Source: SHLJ01 sp041618535 (lineage in GTDB: Bacteria; Bacteroidota; Bacteroidia; Flavobacteriales; Flavobacteriaceae). From it: DNA of 6,444 nt. Position numbers and translations under genes: made by a program. The stretch lies in assembly GCA_041618535.1 (NCBI GenBank), contig JBFKFP010000154.1, positions 1 through 6,444 on the forward strand, in the 5' to 3' direction. The first letter of the stretch is position 1, and each line of letters starts with the position of its first letter. Shown here piece by piece: positions 1-6,198 of this stretch. A model generated the notes under the pieces. That model was not told the DNA's origin. It saw nothing but the letters and a program-made list of their open reading frames with translations, and ran no database searches.

Positions 1-1
1 G

Positions 2-262
2 TCGATACCGGTGATGGCCAAGTGCCGCATCGGGCACTTCGCCGAGGCCCAGGTGCTGCAGTCGCTCGGCGTGGACTACATCGACGAGAGCGAGGTCCTG
101 ACCGCCGCGGATGACGCCTACCACATCGACAAGTTCGCCTTCACCGTCCCGGTGGTCTGCGGCTGCCGCGATCTGGGCGAGGCGCTGCGCAGGATCGGAG
201 AGGGCGCCGCGCTCCTGCGCACCAAGGGCGAGGCCGGGACCGGAGACATCGTCGAGGCGGTC
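2..262 (+). CDS. pdxS: PdxS fragment (pyridoxal 5'-phosphate synthase, synthase subunit), open at left edge, broken at right
   Basis: PdxS builds pyridoxal 5'-phosphate (vitamin B6) from ribose 5-phosphate, glyceraldehyde 3-phosphate and ammonia supplied by the glutaminase PdxT; it acts in the cytosol as a dodecamer of TIM barrels. The 87 codons seen here match the middle of the ~300-residue family: SIPVMAKCRIGHF, then GVDYIDESEVL, CGCRDLGEALRRI and RTKGEAGTGDIVEAV. The Lys of RTKGE (codon at 224-226) corresponds to the second catalytic lysine, Lys149 in Bacillus numbering. The reading begins beyond the left edge, so the GTG/ATG codons at 11-16 are internal. After EAV the protein should continue with a segment like RHMR, but the similarity stops. 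GC is about 70%, unlike everything to the right. I infer a fragment from another, high-GC organism rather than a gene of this genome. The family call is firm. Confidence 0.9.
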
Positions 263-274
263 CAAAAGCGGTCC
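257..274. other. Junction between high-GC pdxS DNA and flavobacterial DNA
   Basis: PdxS similarity ends at about base 262, and the minus-strand lipoprotein frame is believable down to about base 264. Both genes are cut inside conserved sequence. The 7-base string GCGGTCC occurs at 257-263 and again at 268-274, so a short homology sits at the join. GC falls from about 70% (1-260) to about 45% within 100 bases. No transposase, terminal repeat or tRNA is visible. An assembly or ligation chimera is the simplest reading. Confidence 0.75.
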
Positions 275-710
275 TCACCTGTTGACCCCGTTTTATGGCC
301 GGCTGAACCTTTGGAAGCCCGGAGAGACTTGATATCACAAGGGAGTCGATGTCCGGGATCTGATCATATATAAGTGAGCTGCCATTGGAACGAATAAACA
401 CTATATCACCGGAATGTGAAATTTCAAAATCCAGAAATAAAGTGTCATTGAGGGTTTCGGTCACGATAAATCGGGATTCCGACAGGCCTTCATAAATTCC
501 CCCGCTGAGCACTTCTTCGAAACAGGCCCTGACCTCCTCCTTAGAGACTGTTGAGTCACAGCCTTCAAATAAAGGGTATTCATCTACCTGGTTCCAATTG
601 AAAGACTGCAGGGATTCATTCAATATTTCGTCTGCATCAACCTTTTTTTTGTCAAAATAGTTACAGGAGGACAGGAGGAGAACAAACAATAAAACACCGA
701 GGTTTTTCAT
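264..710 (-). pseudogene. Lipoprotein with TonB C-terminal-like tail, 3' end lost at junction
   Basis: A predicted lipoprotein of about 149 visible codons. The start at 710 is chosen because it gives a compact lipoprotein signal: MKNLGVLLFVLLLSSC, with the lipobox LSSC and the acylated Cys at residue 16. The frame is open further upstream to 779, but those residues would precede the signal peptide and are probably not translated. The mature part contains DEYPLFEGCD and a later second Cys (VRACFEEVL), then hydrophobic/charged strands and SLSGLPKVQPAIKRGQQVRT. The P-x-F-x-G-C motif and the LP.(V/I)QPA.KRG tail recall TonB C-terminal-like proteins common in Flavobacteriaceae, where such domains are usually periplasmic or outer-membrane associated. 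The exact role is unknown. The normal end (a strand such as TxFxLP) is replaced by high-GC sequence, so the truncation is set by the junction. It is transcribed divergently from the DUF456 gene. Confidence 0.7.
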
Positions 711-821
711 TTCATAACTATCTGTGTGAAAAGTACGATTTTTTTTAATTTCATATTCTTGTAAATGCTTCTGTAACATCTTGGGTTATGCCGCGTCATA
801 CCATCAAACCTGTTAATCTAA

Positions 822-1319
822 ATGGATATATTTTTAATCGTACTCGGAGCTGTTTTAATGATGCTTGGGCTGATAGGAAGTTTTCTTCCGGTCTTACCCG
901 GGCCATTGACCAGTTGGATCGGGCTATTGGTCCTTCATCTCACAGATATTGTTCCGATGAACTGGACCTTTCTTATAATCACATTATTAATTGCCCTGGC
1001 TATATGGATCCTGGACTATTTTATCCCGGCCATCGGAACCCGGAAATTTGGTGGCAGCAGGGCAGGAATGATCGGCACGACCATCGGTCTCATCATCGGC
1101 CTATTCTTTATGGGGCCTTTCGGGATCATAATCGGACCTTTCCTGGGTGCTCTTGTAGGTGAGCTTTTAAACAAAAGCAATTCTCAGACTGCTGTTAAAG
1201 CAGCATTTGGATCCTTTCTCGGATTTGTGACCTCAGCCTTCATTAAATTTATTGTAGCGATAATCTACCTTGGTTTCTTTATCGTTAAATTCCTTGAGTA
1301 CAGTGATAATCTCTTCTAA
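822..1319 (+). CDS. DUF456 family integral membrane protein
   Basis: A 165-residue, very hydrophobic inner-membrane protein with about five or six predicted membrane segments. The N-terminal helix (MDIFLIVLGAVLMMLGLIG) runs into the family signature SFLPVLPGPLTSWIGLLVL. A glycine-rich centre follows (roughly residues 72-115): GTRKFGGSRAGMIG, then two Gly-rich helices ending in PFLGALVGEL. The C-terminal hydrophobic hairpin lies at about residues 125-157. This order (PVLPGP, then GGSxxG, then GPxxGAxxGE) is typical of DUF456, whose function is not established. The length is normal for the family. The ATG at 822 begins directly with the first membrane helix; no Shine-Dalgarno site is visible, as is usual for Bacteroidota. 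The gene stands alone, divergent from the lipoprotein and convergent with the two-component operon, with a hairpin terminator 28 bases past its stop. Confidence 0.88.
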   Translation: MDIFLIVLGAVLMMLGLIGSFLPVLPGPLTSWIGLLVLHLTDIVPMNWTFLIITLLIALAIWILDYFIPAIGTRKFGGSRAGMIGTTIGLIIGLFFMGPFGIIIGPFLGALVGELLNKSNSQTAVKAAFGSFLGFVTSAFIKFIVAIIYLGFFIVKFLEYSDNLF

Positions 1320-1347
1320 GGTTTAAAGGCAGGGTGGTAAGAAAAGA

Positions 1348-1378
1348 TAAAACCCTATGACTGCGCCATAGGGTTTTA
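1348..1378. terminator. Bidirectional intrinsic terminator hairpin between convergent genes
   Basis: A perfect 12-bp inverted repeat: TAAAACCCTATG at 1348-1359 pairs with CATAGGGTTTTA at 1367-1378 around a 7-base loop (ACTGCGC). It lies 28 bases after the DUF456 stop, with the T-run inside the 3' arm. Read on the minus strand it is followed by TCTTTTCTT, a better T-rich tail, so it could also stop transcripts of the response regulator operon, although that stop codon is about 200 bases away. Confidence 0.8.
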
Positions 1379-1584
1379 AAAATTGCTATTAATTCAACAA
1401 ATAAATTAGAGGGATTAATTAATTATACTGTTGAACTTCAAATGTAGGTATAACCCTTTGATTTTTTTTACGGGAATTCCGCAAACTTAATGTGTAAAAA
1501 CCGTAATTCTCAGGCGTGCTTTGATGATCAAGAGCAAAAGATAACGGTTAAAAACACTAAAAAAGCAGGAATTCTTGTCAGGCC
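1379..1584. other. Convergent intergenic spacer, no gene seen
   Basis: AT-rich sequence between the terminator and the end of the response regulator gene. It holds TTGAACTTCAA (1431-1441), a palindrome with a 1-base centre; arms TTCAACA (1393-1399) and TGTTGAA (1430-1436); the 8-bp palindrome GGAATTCC (1473-1480); and distant arms AACCGT and ACGGTT around 1498-1550. None has a tail or spacing that makes a convincing terminator or promoter. An open frame from 1490 runs antisense into the regulator gene and shows no recognisable protein. Confidence 0.5.
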
Positions 1585-2256
1585 TCAGATAAACCCCTTC
1601 TTTCTGGCCTCTTCAAGCAGTGTTTCGTCCTTTCCGTCCTCGACCGAGAAGAGTAATTTAAGTTGTTTTTTTCTTTTTTCGATGGCGCTCATTGAAAGAT
1701 CTATGTATTCCTTCAAGCTCTTTGTCTTTATCCCCTGTGACAACAGGTAAAGGATCTTCCTGTTGATGTCATCTATGTGAATATCACTTGTGATCGTTGT
1801 GCTTACAAATCCCTGAACCGTACTGCTGTAATAAGGCGGGCTCTCGAGGATATGCTGAAAGGCTTCTGCCAATTCACTGGAAGTCAGGTCACTCTTGATC
1901 AACAGGCCTTCAGGCCGGATCTCTTTAATGATGTTATGAATCCGGTAAGACTCATTGAACATGGTAAGGATAACGATTTTGGTATCGGGCAGGTATACCC
2001 TGGCTATTTTAGCCAGATCCTCACCGCTGGTTATAAGTCCATCGGAGGATGGAGGCAATTTAATATCAAAAAAGCAAACATCATAAGGCTTCTGTTTTGC
2101 CGATCGTTTGATAAGCTCATTGGCCATGTCGCAATTTGATGCGATCTCTATGTCGAGGTGCTGATGATCTTTCTTTGTAGCCAATAGTGTATTTTGATAC
2201 CCCTCAATAATCATTGGGTGGTCATCAACCATCAATATTTTATAATGCTGATCCAT
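1585..2256 (-). CDS. Two-component response regulator, receiver plus LuxR/NarL-like output domain
   Basis: A cytosolic 223-residue DNA-binding regulator. The receiver domain (about 1-130) has all key residues: the acidic pair D11 D12 in ILMVDDHP, phosphoacceptor D64 in CFFDIKLPP, T98 in VILTMF and K121 in LLIKSDLT. The receiver carries a 'PPSSDGLITSGEDLA' loop after the phosphorylation site, common in Bacteroidota members. The C-terminal part (about 157-223) fits a LuxR/NarL-type helix-turn-helix: DDINRKILYLLSQGIKTKSLKEYIDLSMSAIEKRKKQL, ending with ARKKGFI. It diverges from the usual E-x-E-V-L start and the S-x-x-T-V-K-x-H recognition helix, which here reads SMSAIEKRKKQL. Its ATG follows directly on the stop of the kinase gene (TAAATG), so the two are co-transcribed and probably translationally coupled. 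The kinase is its likely phosphodonor. The target genes are not evident. Confidence 0.9.
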   Translation of the reverse strand: MDQHYKILMVDDHPMIIEGYQNTLLATKKDHQHLDIEIASNCDMANELIKRSAKQKPYDVCFFDIKLPPSSDGLITSGEDLAKIARVYLPDTKIVILTMFNESYRIHNIIKEIRPEGLLIKSDLTSSELAEAFQHILESPPYYSSTVQGFVSTTITSDIHIDDINRKILYLLSQGIKTKSLKEYIDLSMSAIEKRKKQLKLLFSVEDGKDETLLEEARKKGFI

Positions 2257-4311
2257 TTATGTTTTGAATGGCACGAAGATCTTAACTTTGGTTCCCTGGC
2301 CTTCCTTGGAAAAAATCTCAACACGGCCCCCGATTTCGGAAGCCCTTGATTCGAAATTCCTAAGTCCGATTCCACGCCTAGCCCTGCTGGTGTTGAACCC
2401 GATCCCATCGTCTTTTACCGTTAATAAAATTACATCATTTTTTAATTCGAAACTAATTTTAATATGGCTCGCCTGGACATGTTTGTAGACATTCTGCATG
2501 GTTTCCTGCAACATCCTGTAAATATGAATCTTAGTCCTGTTGCTCAGATCATCCCAGTCCAAAATAGGATCCTCTGAATATTCATAGGTAAGTTGATAGG
2601 CCTTCATCTGGTTCTCTACCAGGGCCCTTAGAATATCTGAAAAACTCGATCCACGGAGAAAATCCGTATTAAGATCATGAGAAATCTTCCTGATCTCCTG
2701 TTCAATCGATTTAAGTTCATCTATATATTGGCTCCTGGTCTTGATCGCTTCCTCGGTTTGCTGAAGGTTTAAACTGTCCAGACTCAGCCTTGTGCCGAAC
2801 AAACGTCCGAGTATACCGTCATGCAGTTCCTCAGAAATCCGTTTTTTCTCTTTTGTACGCCCTTCCTCAATCTTATCCTGCTGGGCCAGCATCAGATTAT
2901 ATATTTCCTCATTGGCTTCCTGCTGCATTTGATTGAAACGGAGTTCACGGTTTTTCACCCGCTGACTGATAATAATATACAGAAGTACCAGGGTTACAAA
3001 CAACGCGATAGAAGCCAAAAGGAAGATCAGTCGCTCCCTTGAAATCTGCTGGTTCTCAGCAATGATCTGGTCGGTTTCAAATTCAATCCTGGCGAACTTG
3101 TTTCGCAGCGATCTTTCATTCTGCAGAAGGCTATCACTCAATCGGATGTGCTCGTTCAAATACGCCACGCCTTTATCACCTTGAGCGATCTTGGAAAGAT
3201 TGAGCAAGGCCTCGAGCCTGATATCATTATCTCTCAGGCTTCTCGCCATGTCATATGTCAGACTGGAATAATACAGTGCGCTATCCTTGTTTTCTCTGTC
3301 TATATAAAACTCAGATAATCTGGCATAAACAGACATCAATCCATATTCATAATCGAGAGTGTCAGACATTTTTTTAGATCGCCAGTAATCCCTGAGGACC
3401 TCCTCATCCGGATATTGTCCGGAAAGAAATTTTGAATTGGCGAAATTGCCTAATTGAAGAGCAAAAGATTCAGGAGAAGACCTTATGAACCGATCATCAT
3501 TCAGCAATTCGAGATGGGTTTTTATAGCCTCTTCGTACTGACCCATATCATTGTAGGCCAGGGCGATATTATTCATGGAACGGTAACGGTTGCTCAACCC
3601 TCTATCCATTTCTTCGCTTATATCGATAGCATTTTGATAATACTCCAGGGCCTCATCAAAATTCTCCAATTCATATGAAATCAGTCCCAACAAATTATAG
3701 GCACTGGCTATGGCATTGAGTGTATCTTCATCCTGGGGCAGATCCTGAAGGATGATCAGGCTTTCAATAACCTTTGATTCGCTTCCCACATAATCCCCCT
3801 CTGTTTCAAGGAGGTCGGCTATATTGAAAAGGACCTCAGCCACATTTCGCCGGTCACCCATAAGCCTGTATATCTCTAAAGATTTGAGATCGTAATAGTA
3901 ATTACTATCAACTTTCGATTGAATATAATGGTAATATGCCATGTTGCGATAGGCGGCGGCAAGCGCAATAGAGTCCTTTAAAGACTGTGACAAACGGAGA
4001 TTCTTAATGTTGGTCTCCTGGTAGAGATCGTATTCCCCATTCAGAAGATACTTGGTTGCCAAATTCCGATTGCTCAGAAGAACAGTGCTGTCAACATTAG
4101 CTTTTTGCGAAAGCTCTGTTGCCCTTCGGGCAAACAATAGTTGTTCATTAAGGCTGTAATTATCGTTGTTAGACAGGGCTCTGAGCCTCAGAATACTGTC
4201 CAGCTCCTGAAAAGAGCCTTGTTCTTGAGGGAATGAAGAAAACGACACTGACAAAAGCAGTAGAAAAAGAGCAATTCTTCCCAAATTGGAATACAATTTA
4301 CATTGTCCCAA
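2257..4311 (-). CDS. TPR-containing sensor histidine kinase (HisKA_3 / HATPase_c)
   Basis: A membrane histidine kinase of up to 684 residues that should phosphorylate the regulator encoded next. In order: an N-terminal signal peptide (hydrophobic core ALFLLLLSVSFSS, followed by FPQEQ); a periplasmic region of tetratricopeptide repeats, about residues 45-400 (clear units include NLLGLISYELENFDEALEYY and NNIALAYNDMGQYEEAIKTH); a coiled region; one transmembrane helix at 428-448; a short linker coiled coil; HisKA_3 with H497 in KRISEELHDG plus a second motif KISHDLNTD; and an HATPase_c domain with N607 (ETMQNVYKH), D634 D635 GIGF, and RRGIGLRNFESRASEIGG. All catalytic motifs look intact. No ATG precedes the signal peptide in frame: TTG codons occur at 4311, 4296 and 4284, and the frame closes upstream with a stop at 4351-4353. 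The 4284 TTG would give the compact signal MGRIALFLLLL, so the given 5' end is uncertain. The ligand is unknown; TPR sensors often detect proteins or peptides. Confidence 0.9.
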   Translation of the reverse strand: MGQCKLYSNLGRIALFLLLLSVSFSSFPQEQGSFQELDSILRLRALSNNDNYSLNEQLLFARRATELSQKANVDSTVLLSNRNLATKYLLNGEYDLYQETNIKNLRLSQSLKDSIALAAAYRNMAYYHYIQSKVDSNYYYDLKSLEIYRLMGDRRNVAEVLFNIADLLETEGDYVGSESKVIESLIILQDLPQDEDTLNAIASAYNLLGLISYELENFDEALEYYQNAIDISEEMDRGLSNRYRSMNNIALAYNDMGQYEEAIKTHLELLNDDRFIRSSPESFALQLGNFANSKFLSGQYPDEEVLRDYWRSKKMSDTLDYEYGLMSVYARLSEFYIDRENKDSALYYSSLTYDMARSLRDNDIRLEALLNLSKIAQGDKGVAYLNEHIRLSDSLLQNERSLRNKFARIEFETDQIIAENQQISRERLIFLLASIALFVTLVLLYIIISQRVKNRELRFNQMQQEANEEIYNLMLAQQDKIEEGRTKEKKRISEELHDGILGRLFGTRLSLDSLNLQQTEEAIKTRSQYIDELKSIEQEIRKISHDLNTDFLRGSSFSDILRALVENQMKAYQLTYEYSEDPILDWDDLSNRTKIHIYRMLQETMQNVYKHVQASHIKISFELKNDVILLTVKDDGIGFNTSRARRGIGLRNFESRASEIGGRVEIFSKEGQGTKVKIFVPFKT

Positions 4312-4316
4312 ATTTA
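4309..4316 (-). promoter_or_regulatory. Candidate Bacteroidota -7 element TAAATTTG before the kinase gene
   Basis: Read on the minus strand this is TAAATTTG, a full match to the Bacteroidota TAnnTTTG consensus. It overlaps the farthest-upstream TTG candidate start of the kinase. If it is used, transcription begins near 4300-4304 and translation must start at a later TTG (4296 or 4284), with a short or absent leader. A good -33 TTG is not seen at normal spacing, so this is moderate to weak evidence. Confidence 0.4.
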
Positions 4317-4335
4317 GAATAAATAGTTGAATAGG

Positions 4336-4352
4336 AATCGGAAATACCGATT
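4336..4352. repeat. Inverted repeat AATCGG-N5-CCGATT upstream of the kinase operon
   Basis: Perfect 6-bp arms (4336-4341 and 4347-4352) around AAATA. It sits in the only space (65 bases) between the upstream gene's terminator and the kinase coding region, about 20 bases upstream of the TAAATTTG element on the minus strand. A regulator site, possibly for the operon's own response regulator, is possible; this is inference from position and symmetry only. Confidence 0.35.
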
Positions 4353-4376
4353 AAGAGGGATGAAAGTATAAAGCAG

Positions 4377-4413
4377 CACGGATACCCCTGGACTTTATCC
4401 AGGGGTATCCGTG
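4377..4413 (-). terminator. Strong 16-bp hairpin terminator after the small exported peptide gene
   Basis: A perfect 16-bp stem, CACGGATACCCCTGGA (4377-4392) with TCCAGGGGTATCCGTG (4398-4413), around the 5-base loop CTTTA. It begins 20 bases after the stop of the small gene on the minus strand and is followed by a moderately T-rich stretch (CTGCTTTATACTTT). It separates the small gene's transcript from the kinase operon, which implies the kinase has its own promoter or depends on read-through. Confidence 0.85.
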
Positions 4414-4433
4414 AAGTGGGATTTATAAATTAG

Positions 4434-4616
4434 TTATGAATTCGGCGGTATCCGAACTTTTGATTTTCCTCCAGTTACAACCTGGTTTTGAGGATCATTG
4501 ACGTCATACGCCTCGATCTCATCAACTATCTTGTCATTGTCTTTTTTTGTATGCGTTACACCCATCAGGGCTACACACACTACGGCCAGAAGCAAAGTAA
4601 TCTTTAAGGATTTCAT
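4434..4616 (-). CDS. Small predicted exported peptide, 60 residues, unknown function
   Basis: I do not recognise a named family. The start ATG at 4616 gives a clear Sec-type signal peptide: basic MKSLK, then the hydrophobic ITLLLAVVCVALMGV, with cleavage probable near residues 21-24 (VTHT/K). No lipobox is convincing; the single Cys lies inside the hydrophobic core. The remaining ~37 residues are polar and mixed in charge (KKDNDKIVDEIEAYDV), then NQVVTGGKSKV and the tail RIPPNS, with no Cys or obvious fold. A clean signal peptide, a strong terminator 20 bases after the stop, and a hairpin-forming leader just before the ATG argue for a real gene rather than a chance frame. It lies immediately upstream of the TPR kinase operon on the same strand. 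A role as a secreted small protein linked to that system is speculation. Confidence 0.75.
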   Translation of the reverse strand: MKSLKITLLLAVVCVALMGVTHTKKDNDKIVDEIEAYDVNDPQNQVVTGGKSKVRIPPNS

Positions 4617-4619
4617 AAG

Positions 4620-4658
4620 TATTGGTATTATTTAAACTAAATATTAAACGTACCAATA
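4620..4658 (-). promoter_or_regulatory. Nested inverted repeat in the leader of the small exported peptide gene
   Basis: Outer arms TATTGGTA (4620-4627) and TACCAATA (4651-4658) are exact reverse complements. Inside lies a second hairpin, TATTTA (4629-4634) with TAAATA (4638-4643), around a 3-base loop. On the minus strand the structure ends three bases before the ATG at 4616, so as RNA it would occupy the ribosome-entry region; as DNA it could be an operator. TACGTTTA (7 of 8 to TAnnTTTG, minus strand, about 4645-4652) overlaps it. Confidence 0.45.
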
Positions 4659-4984
4659 GTTTTTAGTTACTGTGAGGGACACAATGGATTAACTAATGAA
4701 CTCTTAAAGAGCAAAAAAATTATGAGGGAACTGACCAGAGGTCATTTGGATTAAATTACCAACACAAGCGAAATTGATTTGGGGCTCATGTAGATTGTAA
4801 ATATAGTTCCGATTCCTCTCTTTATTTTAAAATTAACGTTCAAATGTAACATTTTATCGTTAAAATGCAAAATATTCGTAAAATTCTTACATAAAAATGT
4901 TAATTACCTGTTGATAAAGTCAGTTGCAGGAACTTATCCATACTTGAATTTATCCTGAGAATTCGATTTCTAAACAGAACAAAA

Positions 4985-5012
4985 AGCGTTATATTTACAA
5001 AGAAATAACGCT
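4985..5012 (+). promoter_or_regulatory. Predicted ModE-type operator overlapping the moeA promoter/start
   Basis: Perfect 8-bp arms AGCGTTAT (4985-4992) and ATAACGCT (5005-5012) are separated by 12 bases, ending two bases before the moeA ATG. The core starts CGTTATATT and ends ATAACG over 24 bases, the same half-sites and total length I recall for the Escherichia coli modA operator bound by molybdate-ModE. TATATTTA (4990-4997), 7 of 8 to the TAnnTTTG promoter consensus, lies inside it, so binding would block transcription of moeA. A ModE-type protein is encoded directly after moeA. The sequence and symmetry are seen; the binding is inferred. Confidence 0.65.
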
Positions 5013-5014
5013 AT

Positions 5015-6190
5015 ATGATTACCGTTGAACAAGCCATTGACCTGGTAAGGCAAAATGTGATGCCAACAACGCATCTTATCGAAAAGGACATAGACCGTGC
5101 TGATGGCTTTGTTCTGAGCAAGGATGTCTTCTCACCGATAAACATGCCTCCGTTTCGTCAATCGGCCATGGATGGATATGCTGTCAACCTCGACCAGGTT
5201 AACGCTTACAGGCTAATAGGCGAGATCAAAGCTGGGGATCCGGCAGATATGATGATCGAGAAAGGTGAGGCGGTCCGGATATTCACAGGGGCTGCTGTTC
5301 CAGACTCGGCTAATACAATCGTTATTCAGGAGCATATAGAGCGACAGGACCAAATAGTTAAGCCCCTGCGCCCAATTGAGTTAAATATGAACATCAGACC
5401 AATGGGTGAACAGGTTAATAAAGGCGATCTGGCACTTCCTAAAGGAACTGTGATCAATCCTGCAGCCATCGGCTTCCTGGCTTCCCTTGGAATTCAGAAA
5501 GTTGAAGTTTATAAGAAACCCTCGGTATCATTGGTGATAACTGGGAATGAACTGCAAGCGCCGGGAGAACCTCTACAACATGGAAAAATTTATGAAAGCA
5601 ATGCTGTAATGCTGAAAAAAGCCCTGAATCAAGCCGGTATTAGCGAGTTAAGACTTCTTAAAGTGGAAGATAATTACCCAGCAACCCTGAATACCATTAA
5701 TGAGGCCCTTACTGAAAGTGAACTGGTTCTCATATCAGGGGGAATTTCAGTCGGGGATTATGACTTTGTGGGAGATGTGCTTGAAGAGCTGGAGGTTACT
5801 CAGTTGTTTTATAAGGTAAAGCAAAAACCCGGCAAGCCGCTTTTCTTTGGGAAAAAAGAAAGCAAATATGTATTTGCCCTGCCGGGAAACCCTGCCTCCT
5901 CTCTCAGTTGTTTCTATATGTACGTACTGCCTGCAATCAACCGCTTAAAAGGCAACCTTGAATTTAATCCTCTGACAGTGAAGGCAAGGACAAAAAGCAA
6001 ATTCAGCAAAAAGGGCGATCGTGCCCAATTTCTTAAGGCTATCTATAAAGATGGAGAGGTGGAAATTCTCGAGGGCCAGAATTCATCCATGCTCCATACG
6101 TTCGCGTTGGCAAATGCACTGGTTTATATGCCTGCGGAATTGGAGCAGGCTGACAAGGGAGATTTATTAACGGTCATTCTTTTAACCTAA
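5015..6190 (+). CDS. moeA: Molybdopterin molybdenumtransferase MoeA
   Basis: MoeA inserts molybdate into adenylylated molybdopterin, the last common step of molybdenum cofactor synthesis, in the cytosol. The 391 residues (Escherichia coli: 411) contain the full set of family motifs: PPFRQSAMDGYAV at 45-57 with the conserved Asp53; RIFTGAAVPDSAN from 88; a domain III start with ITGNEL at 175-180 (Glu179); SGGISVGDYDF at 241-251 with Asp248; KPGKPLFFG at 271-279 with Lys274; and LPGNPASS from 289. The C-terminal beta domain (about 320-391) is present and ends normally, so the enzyme looks complete and active. The ATG at 5015 gives the expected N-terminus (MITVEQAIDLV). It has no Shine-Dalgarno site and is preceded two bases earlier by a ModE-like palindrome, suggesting repression when molybdenum is plentiful. 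It leads an operon with the ModE-type gene 8 bases downstream. Confidence 0.96.
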   Translation: MITVEQAIDLVRQNVMPTTHLIEKDIDRADGFVLSKDVFSPINMPPFRQSAMDGYAVNLDQVNAYRLIGEIKAGDPADMMIEKGEAVRIFTGAAVPDSANTIVIQEHIERQDQIVKPLRPIELNMNIRPMGEQVNKGDLALPKGTVINPAAIGFLASLGIQKVEVYKKPSVSLVITGNELQAPGEPLQHGKIYESNAVMLKKALNQAGISELRLLKVEDNYPATLNTINEALTESELVLISGGISVGDYDFVGDVLEELEVTQLFYKVKQKPGKPLFFGKKESKYVFALPGNPASSLSCFYMYVLPAINRLKGNLEFNPLTVKARTKSKFSKKGDRAQFLKAIYKDGEVEILEGQNSSMLHTFALANALVYMPAELEQADKGDLLTVILLT

Positions 6191-6198
6191 AATAACTG

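Larger units (their letters stand above)
4617..5014. other. Divergent regulatory region between the small peptide gene and moeA
   Basis: A 398-base, AT-rich stretch with no credible coding frame. Apart from the leader hairpin at its left end and the ModE-like site at its right end it contains TGACC-AGA-GGTCA (4732-4744, perfect 5-bp arms); a small hairpin CATTTTA-TCGT-TAAAATG (4850-4867); arms TTAACG (4833-4838) and CGTTAA (4858-4863); and arms TAACATTTT (4847-4855) and AAAATGTTA (4894-4902). The last few are AT-rich and could be chance. Promoters for both flanking genes must lie here. Confidence 0.6.

Noticed and set aside
11..373. A continuous plus-strand frame extending PdxS past base 262 to 373.
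   Set aside because: After EAV the residues no longer resemble PdxS and composition changes; the extension is antisense to the lipoprotein gene and is an artefact of the junction.
141..779. A 212-residue minus-strand protein covering the lipoprotein and the pdxS complement.
   Set aside because: The C-terminal third is the complement of pdxS (Arg/Pro-rich), and the N-terminal 23 residues precede a clear lipoprotein signal beginning at 710.
711..821. Promoters for the divergent lipoprotein/DUF456 pair, e.g. TATTCTTG on the plus strand and TACTTTTC on the minus strand.
   Set aside because: Each misses the TAnnTTTG consensus and no TTG -33 box at correct spacing was found; too weak to annotate.
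788..1162. Plus-strand frame of 124 codons overlapping the DUF456 gene.
   Set aside because: Out-of-frame shadow with no recognisable domain; the 822-1319 frame matches a known family over its whole length.
1490..1750. Possible 86-residue plus-strand gene running into the regulator gene.
   Set aside because: Mostly antisense to conserved regulator sequence, Ser/Phe-rich shadow composition, no family resemblance.
1777..2139. Plus-strand frame of 120 codons inside the regulator gene.
   Set aside because: Entirely antisense to the receiver domain, whose catalytic residues are all intact.
4847..4902. Paired arms TAACATTTT and AAAATGTTA and the hairpin at 4850-4867 as regulatory elements.
   Set aside because: AT-only or nearly AT-only repeats in very AT-rich DNA are expected by chance; listed only as contents of the region.
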